Positions 24,401 through 31,600 of a DNA stretch of 32,020 bases are shown in pieces (position 1 is the stretch's first letter; each line of letters opens with the position of its first letter). The stretch lies in NCBI GenBank assembly GCA_964624465.1, contig CAZUZD010000030.1, positions 1-32,020 on the forward strand, written 5' to 3'. This DNA is from CAZUZD01 sp964624465 (lineage in GTDB: Bacteria; Planctomycetota; Planctomycetia; Isosphaerales; Isosphaeraceae). The notes under the pieces are model-generated. The model saw only the letters and a program-made list of their open reading frames with translations. It had not been told where the DNA came from and made no database searches. The position numbers and the translations under genes are program-made.

Positions 24401-26199
24401 GCCAGCGTGTGGACGCCGGCCTCGAGCCGCAGGTCGCTCAGGTAAGGATGGGCTGCGTCGCCGACGAGCGGGATCTGGTCGCCATGGTCGGCCCCGCCGT
24501 CCCCCACGGCGAACCCCTTCACTCCCCGCGCGTCGAGCCAGCCGCTGAGGTAGGCGACCTGCCCTTCAGGTACCACGACCGTGACGGTCAGCGGCACCGC
24601 CGCGCCCGGGACCAGCGCCGATCCGAAGCGCACGCCGTCGTTGATGTACGACTCGCCGGTCGAGCTGGCGTTGGCGAACTCGGTCGCCCCCAGGTGCAGG
24701 TTCGGCAGGACCACGTGCGAGGCCATCGGGTAGCCGGGCGCCGTCCCCCGGTTGACCTGACCCGCAGTGAACTCGTTGACGAAGTCGTAGGTGCCGGTCG
24801 ACCCGCTGACCATCGCATCGATGGTGAAGGCATGGCCGTCGGTGTTCGGCGTCAGGACCGACAGCGGAAACGCGTCGGGCTGGCGGACCGTGTAGCCGCC
24901 CGGGCCGAGGCCCGGGAACGCGTACAGGCCGTTGCTGTCCGTGTAGACGGTGATCGGCGTGGTCGGCCCCTCGCCCTTCCCGTCCGGCGGGCCGCCCGCG
25001 CCACTACTGCCGCCCTGGCCCTCCTCGCCGCTGGGGCCGGACTCCTCGGCGACCTGCTGGAGGATGATCGGCTGGTACACCAGCGGCGTGTCGCCGGCGT
25101 CAAACACGCCATTGGTGTTGGCATCGATGTATGCCCGGCCCTGGACCGTGGCCTGCGAGAAGTTCCCGAAGTCGAGGCCGGCGAGCGGGTTCAGCGACGC
25201 GAAGTAGAGCGTCCCCTGCTCGGCCCCGGCCGCGTCCACCAGCGCGATCGGCGGCTGCGTGCCGCGATACTGGTACGAGCTCCCCAGCGCCGGGAATCGC
25301 GCGATCTCGCGGGCGAGGAAGTTGATCGGCACGGACGTGTGCAGCGTCGTCGGCACGCCGAACGAGTTGGGAATCTGGAGCGTCGCGTGGATGTCAAAGT
25401 TGCTGTCGACCAGCGCGGCGCTATCCTTGCGGCTGACGAACTGGCCGGCCGAGGGCGAGGTCAGCGTCATCGTGACGGTGCCCAGGTAGCCCTGCTCGTG
25501 CTGGTCGCTGCTGACCGTCCCCCGCAGCACCCGACTCGTCATCGTGGCGCTGACGGTCGTGGTGGACGACGTCTCGGTGCCCGACTCGCCGCCGGTCCCG
25601 GCCGAGACGACCGGCACCTGCGTCTGCACCGTGGCCATGCCGGTCAGGAAGACCCGCGAGGGCGCCACGCCGCCCGAGCCGAACCGGAACATGAAGTCGC
25701 CCGAGACCGGGAACGAATAGGTCCCCGCCGGCAACTGCGCCAACCAGCCATCGACCGGGGCGGCCAGGGGGGCCGACAGTGCCCCGCCCACGACGACGTC
25801 ACCGGCGCCGACCTCGATCAGATAGGACCGGGGAGTGTGCTCGGCGGTGGGGAATGTCTGGAGGGTGCTCGGCGAAATCTGCTCGTTTACGAGATATGTG
25901 CCCTGAGTCACGTCACTGAACGCATACTGGCCGTTCGCGTCGGTGACCTCGGTGCCGACGGGCGTCGAGGCCCCTGTGGTCGCCTCCAGCCGTTTCAGAG
26001 CGATCGTCATGCCCACCCGTCCGGCCTCGCCCGGGTCGCGGAGGCCATTGCCGTTCAGGTCGTCCAGCACCTGCCCCAGCACCGTGGAGAGGAGGTTGCG
26101 GACTTCCAGGCTCTCGACAGCAGTCGTCTTCCGGTGTGCGGCGCGATGGGTGCCGTTGAGCGAGGAGCGCGAGCGGTTGAAGAGTCGTTGGGTCGTCAT
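21412..26199 (-). CDS. Large surface protein with SdrD-B-like, cadherin-like, PKD and dockerin-like parts
   Basis: A 1595-residue protein. The N-terminus has V-E-S-L-E-V-R-N-L-L-S (28-38), the planctomycete form of the L-E-P-R-x-L-L motif of exported giants, and no classical signal peptide. Four SdrD-B-type beta domains start near 40, 352, 660 and 991, each opening with a Ca-binding-like D-x-N-x-N-G-x-x-D or similar loop. Gly/Glu/Ser-rich linkers are inserted in two of them (about 385-413 and 1025-1052) and also at about 803-826 and 892-906. A cadherin-like region follows N-D-P-P-V-I-V-A-P (1118-1126), then a PKD domain with W-G-D-S-T near 1390, another beta domain, and a single dockerin-like loop G-D-L-N-G-D-G-R-L-T-R-A-D near the C-terminus. 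Adhesion or cell-surface structure is inferred. The start at 26199 is fixed by AAGGAG 8 bases upstream. Confidence 0.93.
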   Translation of the reverse strand: MTTQRLFNRSRSSLNGTHRAAHRKTTAVESLEVRNLLSTVLGQVLDDLNGNGLRDPGEAGRVGMTIALKRLEATTGASTPVGTEVTDANGQYAFSDVTQGTYLVNEQISPSTLQTFPTAEHTPRSYLIEVGAGDVVVGGALSAPLAAPVDGWLAQLPAGTYSFPVSGDFMFRFGSGGVAPSRVFLTGMATVQTQVPVVSAGTGGESGTETSSTTTVSATMTSRVLRGTVSSDQHEQGYLGTVTMTLTSPSAGQFVSRKDSAALVDSNFDIHATLQIPNSFGVPTTLHTSVPINFLAREIARFPALGSSYQYRGTQPPIALVDAAGAEQGTLYFASLNPLAGLDFGNFSQATVQGRAYIDANTNGVFDAGDTPLVYQPIILQQVAEESGPSGEEGQGGSSGAGGPPDGKGEGPTTPITVYTDSNGLYAFPGLGPGGYTVRQPDAFPLSVLTPNTDGHAFTIDAMVSGSTGTYDFVNEFTAGQVNRGTAPGYPMASHVVLPNLHLGATEFANASSTGESYINDGVRFGSALVPGAAVPLTVTVVVPEGQVAYLSGWLDARGVKGFAVGDGGADHGDQIPLVGDAAHPYLSDLRLEAGVHTLALTMRVPSGLTLPGGELATYARFRLSTTTALGPDSAAEAIAPDGEVQDLPVTIYDPAKLGTVVGQTFEDVDGDGVCDPAEPALDGWIVELVNLDTGEVVATRISGPVDMTLGGASVTEHGIYAFDAVMPGRYEVRATPPTEPGQATVTAPGGDEGAVVYRFDIAPGEAIGTLPYATTKAAAGWLNTLPAGTDTLFTLGQFMILKGGGGGHASGETGGETGGSGDSSKPIRLAVVGTSQVFHDVIGPAGVIPAEITGLQLEGIAVQESDEGGPATVLGPVSVKLGIFRLTGTFGATSGEGGEESSEGDQAAFSLYLEFDLTALGYGKVVNTRPLNVAGTLAQVPMVGTAMSRQGGGSPIPLRDTATGAEPLRLVTGSLATMFGLDYGAAFLGSLSGNVFEDLNGDNTRQDGEGALAGSTIRVEPVVSEEGPSGEEGHGGGSGGSGSGGSGGETTTPVVYLTRTDAEGNWSITGLAPGEYKVTVIPPASYGISGGATFNRTVTIQSRSQISDIDFGNYPVNDPPVIVAPATYAGSEDAAIVFSTASGNAIAVGDPDAGDAAVRMTLTSAHGQVTLASLAGLVFSTGDGQGDSTMTFEGPMAAINAALDGLRYVPDLHYFGTATIDLAVDDLGNAGFDGAKTALTSIAIDLAAAADAPTLVVADATGPEGQAIALPISAAIAQPGGPELLTVVIRGLPAGASLSAGTPQGNGVWSLTPDQLAHLSMSAPQSGTYALEVVATAAEPSNDSTATTTRTLVVRVNNVDPVVVAPGDQAISVGQAVAIPLGAFRDVAGDGPWAVRVDWGDSTSAAFAQATSGAIAARPHAYVHSGRYTVTVTVTDKDGGQSQQRFAVVAAPAGVTQVIIGDGTAQRSRINSMTVVFNGLVDVQPGAFALKDLRGRSVNVRVATAQWGGQTVATLTFGRGFNVASLPNGRYVLTIDGGRILDRSTGQAVDASGQGIAGSHRTVAFHRLLGDLNGDGRLTRADRPIRRLPFGSRA

Positions 26200-26497
26200 C
26201 TGACTGGCTCCTTCGCGGGAGCATCGTCGGCCGTGCCTGACGCCGGTCGGGATGGCGCGGAGCGAGGGCGGTCCCGCATCGAGCGGGTTCCCTCCGTCCG
26301 TCCCACCTGACCACCACCACCTGGGGTTGCGTGGCTCGGTTGAGTGCTCCCTTGCCGATGTCCCCATCGATCGAGGTCGCCAGATCCGCTCCGCCGGTCG
26401 CTCGGGGCGAGGCATCGAAGCCAGATCCGCTGCGAGACCCTCGCGGCAATCCGATCGCGGGTGCCATACCTCGGGAACCGCCGATCGTCGGCACGTC

Positions 26498-26560
26498 GGG
26501 GCTGAAACGAAGACGGCCTCCCCGTCGACTCGCGTCGCGTCGGGAGGCCTTCACAGCCCC
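26498..26560 (-). ncRNA. Structured RNA leader upstream of the surface-protein gene
   Basis: Nested inverted repeats: an outer pair GGGGCTG / CAGCCCC (7 bp; 26498-26504 and 26554-26560) and an inner pair GGCCTCCC / GGGAGGCC (8 bp; 26515-26522 and 26542-26549) around a 19-nt loop. It lies about 300 nt before the surface-protein ATG, inside the leader predicted from the promoter at 26625-26597. It could be a regulatory leader structure or an attenuator. No known riboswitch consensus is recognised, and 26200-26497 shows no gene. Confidence 0.4.
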
Positions 26561-26596
26561 AGAGGGTGACCCAGCATGAGCCACCCCAGTTGATGT

Positions 26597-26625
26597 GTCC
26601 TAAGTACCGGAAATCCCGATGTCAA
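26597..26625 (-). promoter_or_regulatory. Putative sigma70-type promoter of the surface-protein gene
   Basis: On the minus strand a perfect TTGACA (26625-26620) is followed after 17 bp by TAGGAC (26602-26597). The region is notably AT-richer than the rest of the window. Transcription from here would give a leader of roughly 390 nt before the ATG at 26199. Confidence 0.45.
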
Positions 26626-26899
26626 TCATATCCTTTGGAAGCCTCTGCAACTTCGGCAAGAGATGCCCACAGGGCGGGGCGTCCGCAACTCGGCCAGCTC
26701 CCCGATCAGCGGCGCGGGGCCGGCCGTGGACCCTAGGGCTCGGCGGTCGGTCGTCCGGGGGCGAGTCGGAGGATCACACGGTGAGCCCCACGGCAGACTT
26801 CCAAACGGCTGGCGCCAGAGCCGCGGTGGGCCGGAGATCCCCCTGACTCCCGAGATCCGTGTCGGCGTCCCGGCACCCGCACCACGACGAGCCGGTTCG

Positions 26900-27134
26900 A
26901 CTCGTGGGGTGTCAGCCCGAAGAACGGCTTCAGGTCCGCCTCGGCGGGGACGGTCAGCCAGCCCCGTTCCACCCGGTTGAGGGTGTCCTCAAGGCGGGCC
27001 CAGCACTCCTCGGCCTCGCGCCCATCGGCGGTGTTCAGGGAGTTCCGGTGGCGCCGCCCGTCATCGCACAGCCCCAGCCCCGGGACTTTCGCCCTCGCGG
27101 CTCGATCGAGGCCATCGGCGGTGGAAATCCGCAC
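26900..27134 (-). pseudogene. Integrase-like N-terminal fragment
   Basis: The minus-strand frame from 27134 reads V-P-G-L-G-L-C-D-D-G-R-R-H-R-N-S-L-N-T, then A-E-E-C-W-A-R-L-E-D-T-L-N-R-V-E-R-G-W-L-T-V-P. It resembles the N-terminal SAM-like region of planctomycete tyrosine recombinases (a beta strand with R-R-x-x-x-S-L-x-T, then a helix ending in V-E-R-G-x-L-x-V-P). After about 75 residues the sequence loses this character and becomes Arg/Gly-rich, and no core or catalytic domain follows. I take it as the stump of a recombinase gene; assignment rests on pattern memory only. From 26626 to 26900 I see nothing else. Confidence 0.35.
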
Positions 27135-27190
27135 CCCGAGGCCATTGCCACGTCACGGCCCACGGCTCCCAGTCGGGGGTGGGGCGCAAC

Positions 27191-27224
27191 AAAAAGGACT
27201 TGCGGCATTTCGCCGCAAGTCCTT
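27191..27224 (-). terminator. Rho-independent terminator after the tRNA-like sequence
   Basis: A perfect 13-bp stem, AAGGACTTGCGGC and its complement, with a 5-nt loop, ends in TTTTT on the minus strand. It begins 11 nt after the 3' end of the tRNA-like sequence, the position where a tRNA gene's own terminator is expected. It is the most convincing intrinsic terminator in the window. Confidence 0.85.
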
Positions 27225-27235
27225 GTGCTGCACAG

Positions 27236-27289
27236 TGCCGGAGACAGGACTTGAACCTGCACGGGAATAAATTCCCTTTAGCCCCTCAA
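27236..27289 (-). tRNA. 3' half of a class II tRNA (tRNA-Leu-like), displaced fragment or att site
   Basis: Read on the minus strand, the elements of a tRNA 3' half come in order. There is an anticodon-loop-like TTGAGGG (GAG anticodon, Leu, if complete), then stem strand GCTAA, and a long variable arm GGGAA-TTTA-TTCCC typical of Leu/Ser tRNAs. The T arm is GCAGG-TTCAAGT-CCTGT, followed by acceptor strand CTCCGGC and discriminator A; CCA is not encoded. The matching 5' half (acceptor GCCGGAG, D arm) is not found directly upstream. The sequence there is instead a TTAGCCCC arm (27325-27318) complementary to GGGGCTAA, with a small hairpin inside. The best reading is the leftover 3' half at the end of an integrated element; a rearranged tRNA-like RNA is possible. 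Confidence 0.55.
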
Positions 27290-27325
27290 TTTTTGCATGC
27301 CTTCATGTGAGGCATATGGGGCTAA
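27278..27325. repeat. Nested inverted repeats at the tRNA break point
   Basis: TTAGCCCC (27278-27285) and GGGGCTAA (27318-27325) are perfect 8-bp inverted arms. Between them ATGCCT / AGGCAT (27297-27302 and 27310-27315) forms a second 6-bp hairpin. One outer arm is the anticodon-stem region of the tRNA-like sequence. The layout may be the core-type binding arms of a tyrosine recombinase or a structured part of the RNA. Confidence 0.45.
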
Positions 27326-27571
27326 CGTGGCAACAGCGCACAAGGTCTTGGTACTGAGAAAGATCCGGCTCAGATCACTGAGCATCGGCATAGTAGCCGC
27401 ATAGGCCTGACGCGTCCACGGCTGCCCCCAATTTGCCCCCAGTTGTGGGTCGCGACAACGGCGGGCCCTGACCTCTAACCGGGACCGCCCGGGTCGAATC
27501 GCGATACAGAGCCCGGCGCTGCCCCGGCGGAGTCGCCGGACCTCCTCGCGAGGCCGATCCTCAGGGCCGGG
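27290..27571 (-). other. Scar with an integrase-like C-terminal tail
   Basis: Between the kdpE stop and the tRNA-like sequence, one minus-strand frame reads D-P-Q-L-G-A-N-W-G-Q-P-W-T-R-Q-A-Y around 27400-27450. A G-A-N-W-G-Q type ending is something I associate with the C-terminal tail of planctomycete phage-type integrases. Nothing of a catalytic domain precedes it: upstream is the kdpE gene. It may be the last codons of a deleted integrase that once lay beside this attachment site. No independent gene is supported here and no terminator for the kdp operon is evident. Confidence 0.3.
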
Positions 27572-28261
27572 TCACTCGGCGGCGAAGCGGTAGCCGATGC
27601 CCTGCTCGGTGGCGATGTAGCGGGAACGGGCAGGATCGTCGCGGAGCTTGCGGCGCAGGCCGGCGACGAAGACACGCAGGTAATGGAGCTCCTGCGAGGC
27701 GTGCGGGCCCCAGACCTCGCGGAGCAGGAACCGGTGGGTGAGCACCTTGCCCGAGTGCTTCATGAGCGTGAGCAACAGCTTGTATTCGAGCGGGGTGAGC
27801 GTGAGCCGCTCCCCCTCGACGCTCACCTGCCGCGACGGCAGATCGACCCGGATGGCGCCGATCTCCAGGACCGACGCCGTGGCGGCCGGCTGGGCGTGCC
27901 GCAGCGCCACCCGGATCCGGGCCAGCAGCTCGCCGACGCCGAAGGGCTTCGTGAGGTAATCGTCGGCGCCGCCGTCGAGGGCGGCGATCTTCGAGCCCTC
28001 CCGGTCGCGGGCCGAGAGCACGAGCACCGGGGCCTGCAACCACTCCCGGAGCCGGGCCAGCACGTCGAGGCCGTCGAGGTCGGGAAGCCCGAGGTCCAGG
28101 ATGACGAGGTCCGGCGGGCGCTGGGCGGCGAGCTTCAGGCCGACCGCGCCGGTGTCGGCCTCGGTCACGGCGAAGCCGGCGGCCTCGAGCGAGGCGCGGA
28201 GGAATCGCCGGATCGGGGGCTCGTCGTCGATGACCAGGATCTGATGGCCACCTTCGGGCAC
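27572..28261 (-). CDS. kdpE: KdpE response regulator
   Basis: A 229-residue OmpR/PhoB-class regulator. The receiver domain (1-120) has the acidic pair D12-D13, the phosphoacceptor Asp56 in V-I-L-D-L-G-L-P, and K-P-F near 107-109. The winged-helix DNA-binding domain follows (L-T-L-T-P-L-E-Y-K-L-L-L-T-L, then R-V-F-V-A-G-L-R-R-K-L-R). It would activate the kdp operon at low K+ or high osmolarity after phosphorylation by KdpD. The start is a GTG at 28261 with AGGAG 7 bases upstream; no ATG fits. It is 39 bp behind kdpD. Confidence 0.95.
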   Translation of the reverse strand: MPEGGHQILVIDDEPPIRRFLRASLEAAGFAVTEADTGAVGLKLAAQRPPDLVILDLGLPDLDGLDVLARLREWLQAPVLVLSARDREGSKIAALDGGADDYLTKPFGVGELLARIRVALRHAQPAATASVLEIGAIRVDLPSRQVSVEGERLTLTPLEYKLLLTLMKHSGKVLTHRFLLREVWGPHASQELHYLRVFVAGLRRKLRDDPARSRYIATEQGIGYRFAAE

Positions 28262-28300
28262 AGCGCGGCTCCTCGGGTTCGTGGTCGGGGACGCGGCGGA

Positions 28301-30991
28301 TCAGGCCGATTCCGGCTCGACCCGGGGCGGGTCCTCGGGCCGTGGCAGCCGCAGGGTGAACTCGACGCCGGTGCCGGGACGGTTGCGGGCGGTGAGCGTG
28401 CCGCCATGCACCCGGGCCACCGCGCGGCAGATGGCCAGCCCCAGGCCGCTGCCGCGTCCCGAGTCCGCCGCTTGAGAACCGCGGTAGAACTTCTCGAAGA
28501 TCCGCTCCTCCGCGCCCGGGGGCAAGCCCGGTCCGTCGTCGCCGACCGTCACGACCACCCGGCGCCGGTCCAGGTGCGCCTGGATCTGCACCCGGGCGTC
28601 GGGCGGGGTGTAGCGGGCGGCGTTCTCCAGGAGGTTCACGAAGAGCTGCTCCAGCAGCAGCCCGTCGACGAGCAGCAGCGGCAGGTCGGGCGGGATCGCG
28701 ACGTCCACCCGACGGTCACCCAGCTCCGAGCGGGTCCGGACCAGGGCCGAGCCAATCACCTCCTCCAGCAGGTTCCACTGCAGGTGCGCCGAGGCCTCGC
28801 CCTGCTCCAGGCGGGACATCTGCAGGATGTTCTCCAGGAGCCCCGTCAGCCGCCGCGCCTCCTCGGCGATCGTCTCCAGGAGCTGACGCCGGCTCTCGAC
28901 GTCGATCGGCCCGGTCTGCAGCAGGCTGGTGCTGGCGCCGGCGATGACGGCCAGGGGGGTGCGGAGGTCGTGCGAGACCCCGCTGAGCAGGGCGCTGCGG
29001 ACCTGTTCGGTCTGGGCCTGGACCAGGGCCTCGGACGCGGCCAGCGAGAGCCGGTCGCGCTCGACGGCCAGGGCGGTCAGGCTGGCGCAGGCCTCCAGCA
29101 GCCGGCGTTGATCAGGCTCCAGCAACGACTCGATCGGCTCGGCGGCGATGGCCAGGGCTCCGACGGTCTGCTGCGAGGCGGTCAGCGGCAGGAACAGCGC
29201 CGGGGCGTTCGGGAGCGTGTCGGTGCCGGCGCCGGCCATCTGATCGTGCTGGATCACCCAGCGGGCCGCCGGATCGCTGACCGGATGGGCGGCCAGGCCG
29301 TCGCGGCGACCGAAGGCCAGTTCGGGCGCGGTCCCGGGGCCCCCCAGGTAGACGGCCACCTCGCCGCCGGTCTGGTCGGCCACCCGGCGCGCGGCGGCGG
29401 CGGCCAGGAAGGCGGCCCCGGAGATCGAGCTGAGCTCCTTGCCCAGCTCGTAGAGGGTCGCCGTCCGGCGCTCGCGCACGCGGCTGGACTCGGCCTGGGC
29501 GCGGAGCCTGGCCGTGAGCGTGCTGATCAGCAGCGCGATGGCCAGCATCACCGCGAAGGTCACGAGGTACCTGGTGTTCGCCACCGCGAGGGTGAAGCGC
29601 GGCGGCACGAACCCGAAGTCGAAGACCAGCACCGCGACCAGGCTGGCGACGATCGCCGGCCCCCGGCCACAGCGGGCGGCGGCGAGGGCAACCGCGGCCA
29701 GGAAGATCATGACCAGGTTCGCCTCGCCCATCCCGAGCCGGTCGGCCAGCATGGCGACCAGGGTAGCGGCAGCCACGATCCCGACAGCAGCGAAGGAGGG
29801 CCGCCAGGGCGTCGGGCCGGCGGTCACCCGCACCCGCGGCGCGCGGGCCGGCTCCCCCTCGCCCCGGACCACGGAGACGTCGATCTCGCCGCTCCGCTCC
29901 AGGAGCTCGTCGACGACCGTGCCGAAGAACAGCCGTCGCCAACGAGGCTGCTCGGTCTTGCCGACGACGATCCGGGTCACGTTGCGGGTGCGGGCGCACT
30001 CCAGGACGGTGCCGGCCACGTCCCGGCCTTCGAGCGTGACCACCTCGGCGCCCAGGCGTTCGGCCAGCCGGTAGTGCTCAGCCAGCCGCTCGCGGGCGAC
30101 CGGGTTGGTGACCAGGCCCGGCCGCTCGATGGCCACGGCCAGCCAGGGGGCGTCGAGTGCCGCCGCCATCCGCTTGGCGGCGCGGATCACCCGCGCCGAC
30201 GACGGACTGGGCCCGACACACACGAGCAAGCGGTCGGCCGTCGCCCAGGGGGACGAGTCGGCTCGCTCCCGCCGCGCCGACTCGACGTCGGTCTGCACCC
30301 GGCGCGCCGCCTGCCGGAGCGTGAACTCGCGAAGCGCGACCAGGTTCGAACGCCGGAAGAACGCCCCGAGCGCCCGCTCGGCCTGCTCCGGCAGGTACAC
30401 CTTGCCGGCCCGGAGCCGCTCGATCAGCTCCTCGGGCGGCAGGTCGACCAGCACCAGGTCGTCGGCCTGCTCGAAGACCCGATCGGGCACGGTCTCCCGC
30501 ACCACGACACCCGTGATCTCCCCGATCACGTCGTTGAGGCTGTCGAGGTGCTGGACGTTCAGCGTGGTCCAGACGTGGATGCCCGCCTCGAGCAGCTCCT
30601 CCACGTCCTGCCACCGCCGGGCGTGGCGCGAGCCCTCGGCGTTGGTGTGCGCCAGCTCGTCGACCAGGATCAGATCGGGGCGGCGGGCCAGGGCGGTGTC
30701 GACGTCGAACTCCCCGAGCGTGATCCCCCGGTACGCGACCGCCCGGGTCGGCACCGTCTCCAGCCCGGCCAGCAGCGCCTCGGTCTCGGGCCGGCCGTGG
30801 GGCTCGACATAGCCGACGATCACCTCGCGCCCCGCCGCCGCCGCCCGGCGGGCGGCCTCCAGCATGGCGTAGGTCTTGCCCACGCCGGCGGCGTAGCCGA
30901 GGAAGATCTTCAGCGCCCCGCGGTGGCGACGGGCCTCCTCGGCCTGGACGGCCTTCAGCAGCGAGTCGGGGTCGGGCCGGCGGTCGCTCAT
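28301..30991 (-). CDS. kdpD: KdpD sensor histidine kinase
   Basis: An 896-residue sensor kinase, the usual full KdpD length. Domains in order: cytosolic KdpD domain (about 22-232) with Walker A G-Y-A-A-G-V-G-K-T (32-40); a universal-stress-protein-like domain (about 247-370); four closely packed membrane helices (about 395-490); a GAF-like domain (about 515-650); a HisKA domain with phosphoacceptor His674 in G-V-S-H-D-L-R-T-P-L; and an ATPase domain with N-L-L-E-N-A-A-R-Y, G-D-D-G-P-G-L and G-S-G-L-G-L-A-I. It senses K+ limitation or turgor and phosphorylates KdpE. Its ATG overlaps the TGA of kdpC (ATGA), so translation of the two is coupled. Confidence 0.96.
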   Translation of the reverse strand: MSDRRPDPDSLLKAVQAEEARRHRGALKIFLGYAAGVGKTYAMLEAARRAAAAGREVIVGYVEPHGRPETEALLAGLETVPTRAVAYRGITLGEFDVDTALARRPDLILVDELAHTNAEGSRHARRWQDVEELLEAGIHVWTTLNVQHLDSLNDVIGEITGVVVRETVPDRVFEQADDLVLVDLPPEELIERLRAGKVYLPEQAERALGAFFRRSNLVALREFTLRQAARRVQTDVESARRERADSSPWATADRLLVCVGPSPSSARVIRAAKRMAAALDAPWLAVAIERPGLVTNPVARERLAEHYRLAERLGAEVVTLEGRDVAGTVLECARTRNVTRIVVGKTEQPRWRRLFFGTVVDELLERSGEIDVSVVRGEGEPARAPRVRVTAGPTPWRPSFAAVGIVAAATLVAMLADRLGMGEANLVMIFLAAVALAAARCGRGPAIVASLVAVLVFDFGFVPPRFTLAVANTRYLVTFAVMLAIALLISTLTARLRAQAESSRVRERRTATLYELGKELSSISGAAFLAAAAARRVADQTGGEVAVYLGGPGTAPELAFGRRDGLAAHPVSDPAARWVIQHDQMAGAGTDTLPNAPALFLPLTASQQTVGALAIAAEPIESLLEPDQRRLLEACASLTALAVERDRLSLAASEALVQAQTEQVRSALLSGVSHDLRTPLAVIAGASTSLLQTGPIDVESRRQLLETIAEEARRLTGLLENILQMSRLEQGEASAHLQWNLLEEVIGSALVRTRSELGDRRVDVAIPPDLPLLLVDGLLLEQLFVNLLENAARYTPPDARVQIQAHLDRRRVVVTVGDDGPGLPPGAEERIFEKFYRGSQAADSGRGSGLGLAICRAVARVHGGTLTARNRPGTGVEFTLRLPRPEDPPRVEPESA

Positions 30992-31569
30992 GGTCGGCCG
31001 GTCGCCGCGTCGAGCGCCAGGTTCAGCCGGAGCACGTGGACGCGGGACTCGCCGAGCAGGCCGAACTGGGGCCCCTCGACGTGCCGGGCCAGGATCGCCC
31101 GGATCTCGGCCTCCGACCGGCCTCGGGCCGCGGCCACCCGGGGCACCTGGACGGCCGCCCCCGCCGGGCTCAGGTGCGGGTCGAGCCCGCTGCCCGAGGC
31201 CGTGACCAGGTCGGCCGGGATCGGGCCCGTCAGCCCGGGGTCGGAGCGTCGCAGCCGCTCGATCCGGGCGGCCACCTGGTCCCGGAGCGCCGGGTTCAGC
31301 GGCCCGAGGTTCGAGCCGGCCGAGGCCGCCGCGTCGTAGGGCGCCGGCGCGGTGGCCGAGGGCCGGCCCCAGAAGTACGCCGGCGACTCGAACGACTGGC
31401 CGACGAGCTCGGAGCCGATCGGGTGCCCGTCCCGTTCGATCAGGCTGCCGGCGGCCTGGCGGGGGAACAGGCCCCGGGCCGCCGCGGTGACGAGCAGCGG
31501 ATAGGCGACTCCGGTCAGGGCCGTCAGCAGCACGAGCATCACCACCTGGGTACGCAGCGCCGCAAGCAT
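30988..31569 (-). CDS. kdpC: KdpC subunit of the K+-transporting ATPase
   Basis: A 193-residue protein, close to the ~190 of E. coli KdpC. A single N-terminal membrane helix (V-V-M-L-V-L-L-T-A-L-T-G-V-A-Y-P-L-L) leads into the periplasmic domain with family motifs: L-V-G-Q-S-F (56-61), Y-F-W-G-R-P-S-A (65-72), G-S-N-L-G-P (about 85-90), P-A-D-L-V-T-A-S-G-S-G-L-D-P-H and Q-V-P-R-V-A. KdpC stabilises the KdpA-KdpB complex. The start at 31569 has CGGAG upstream and lies 31 bp after the kdpB stop. Its end overlaps kdpD. Confidence 0.95.
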   Translation of the reverse strand: MLAALRTQVVMLVLLTALTGVAYPLLVTAAARGLFPRQAAGSLIERDGHPIGSELVGQSFESPAYFWGRPSATAPAPYDAAASAGSNLGPLNPALRDQVAARIERLRRSDPGLTGPIPADLVTASGSGLDPHLSPAGAAVQVPRVAAARGRSEAEIRAILARHVEGPQFGLLGESRVHVLRLNLALDAATGRP

Positions 31570-31600
31570 GGTCGGGACTCCGGGGAGTTCAGGGGGAGGA

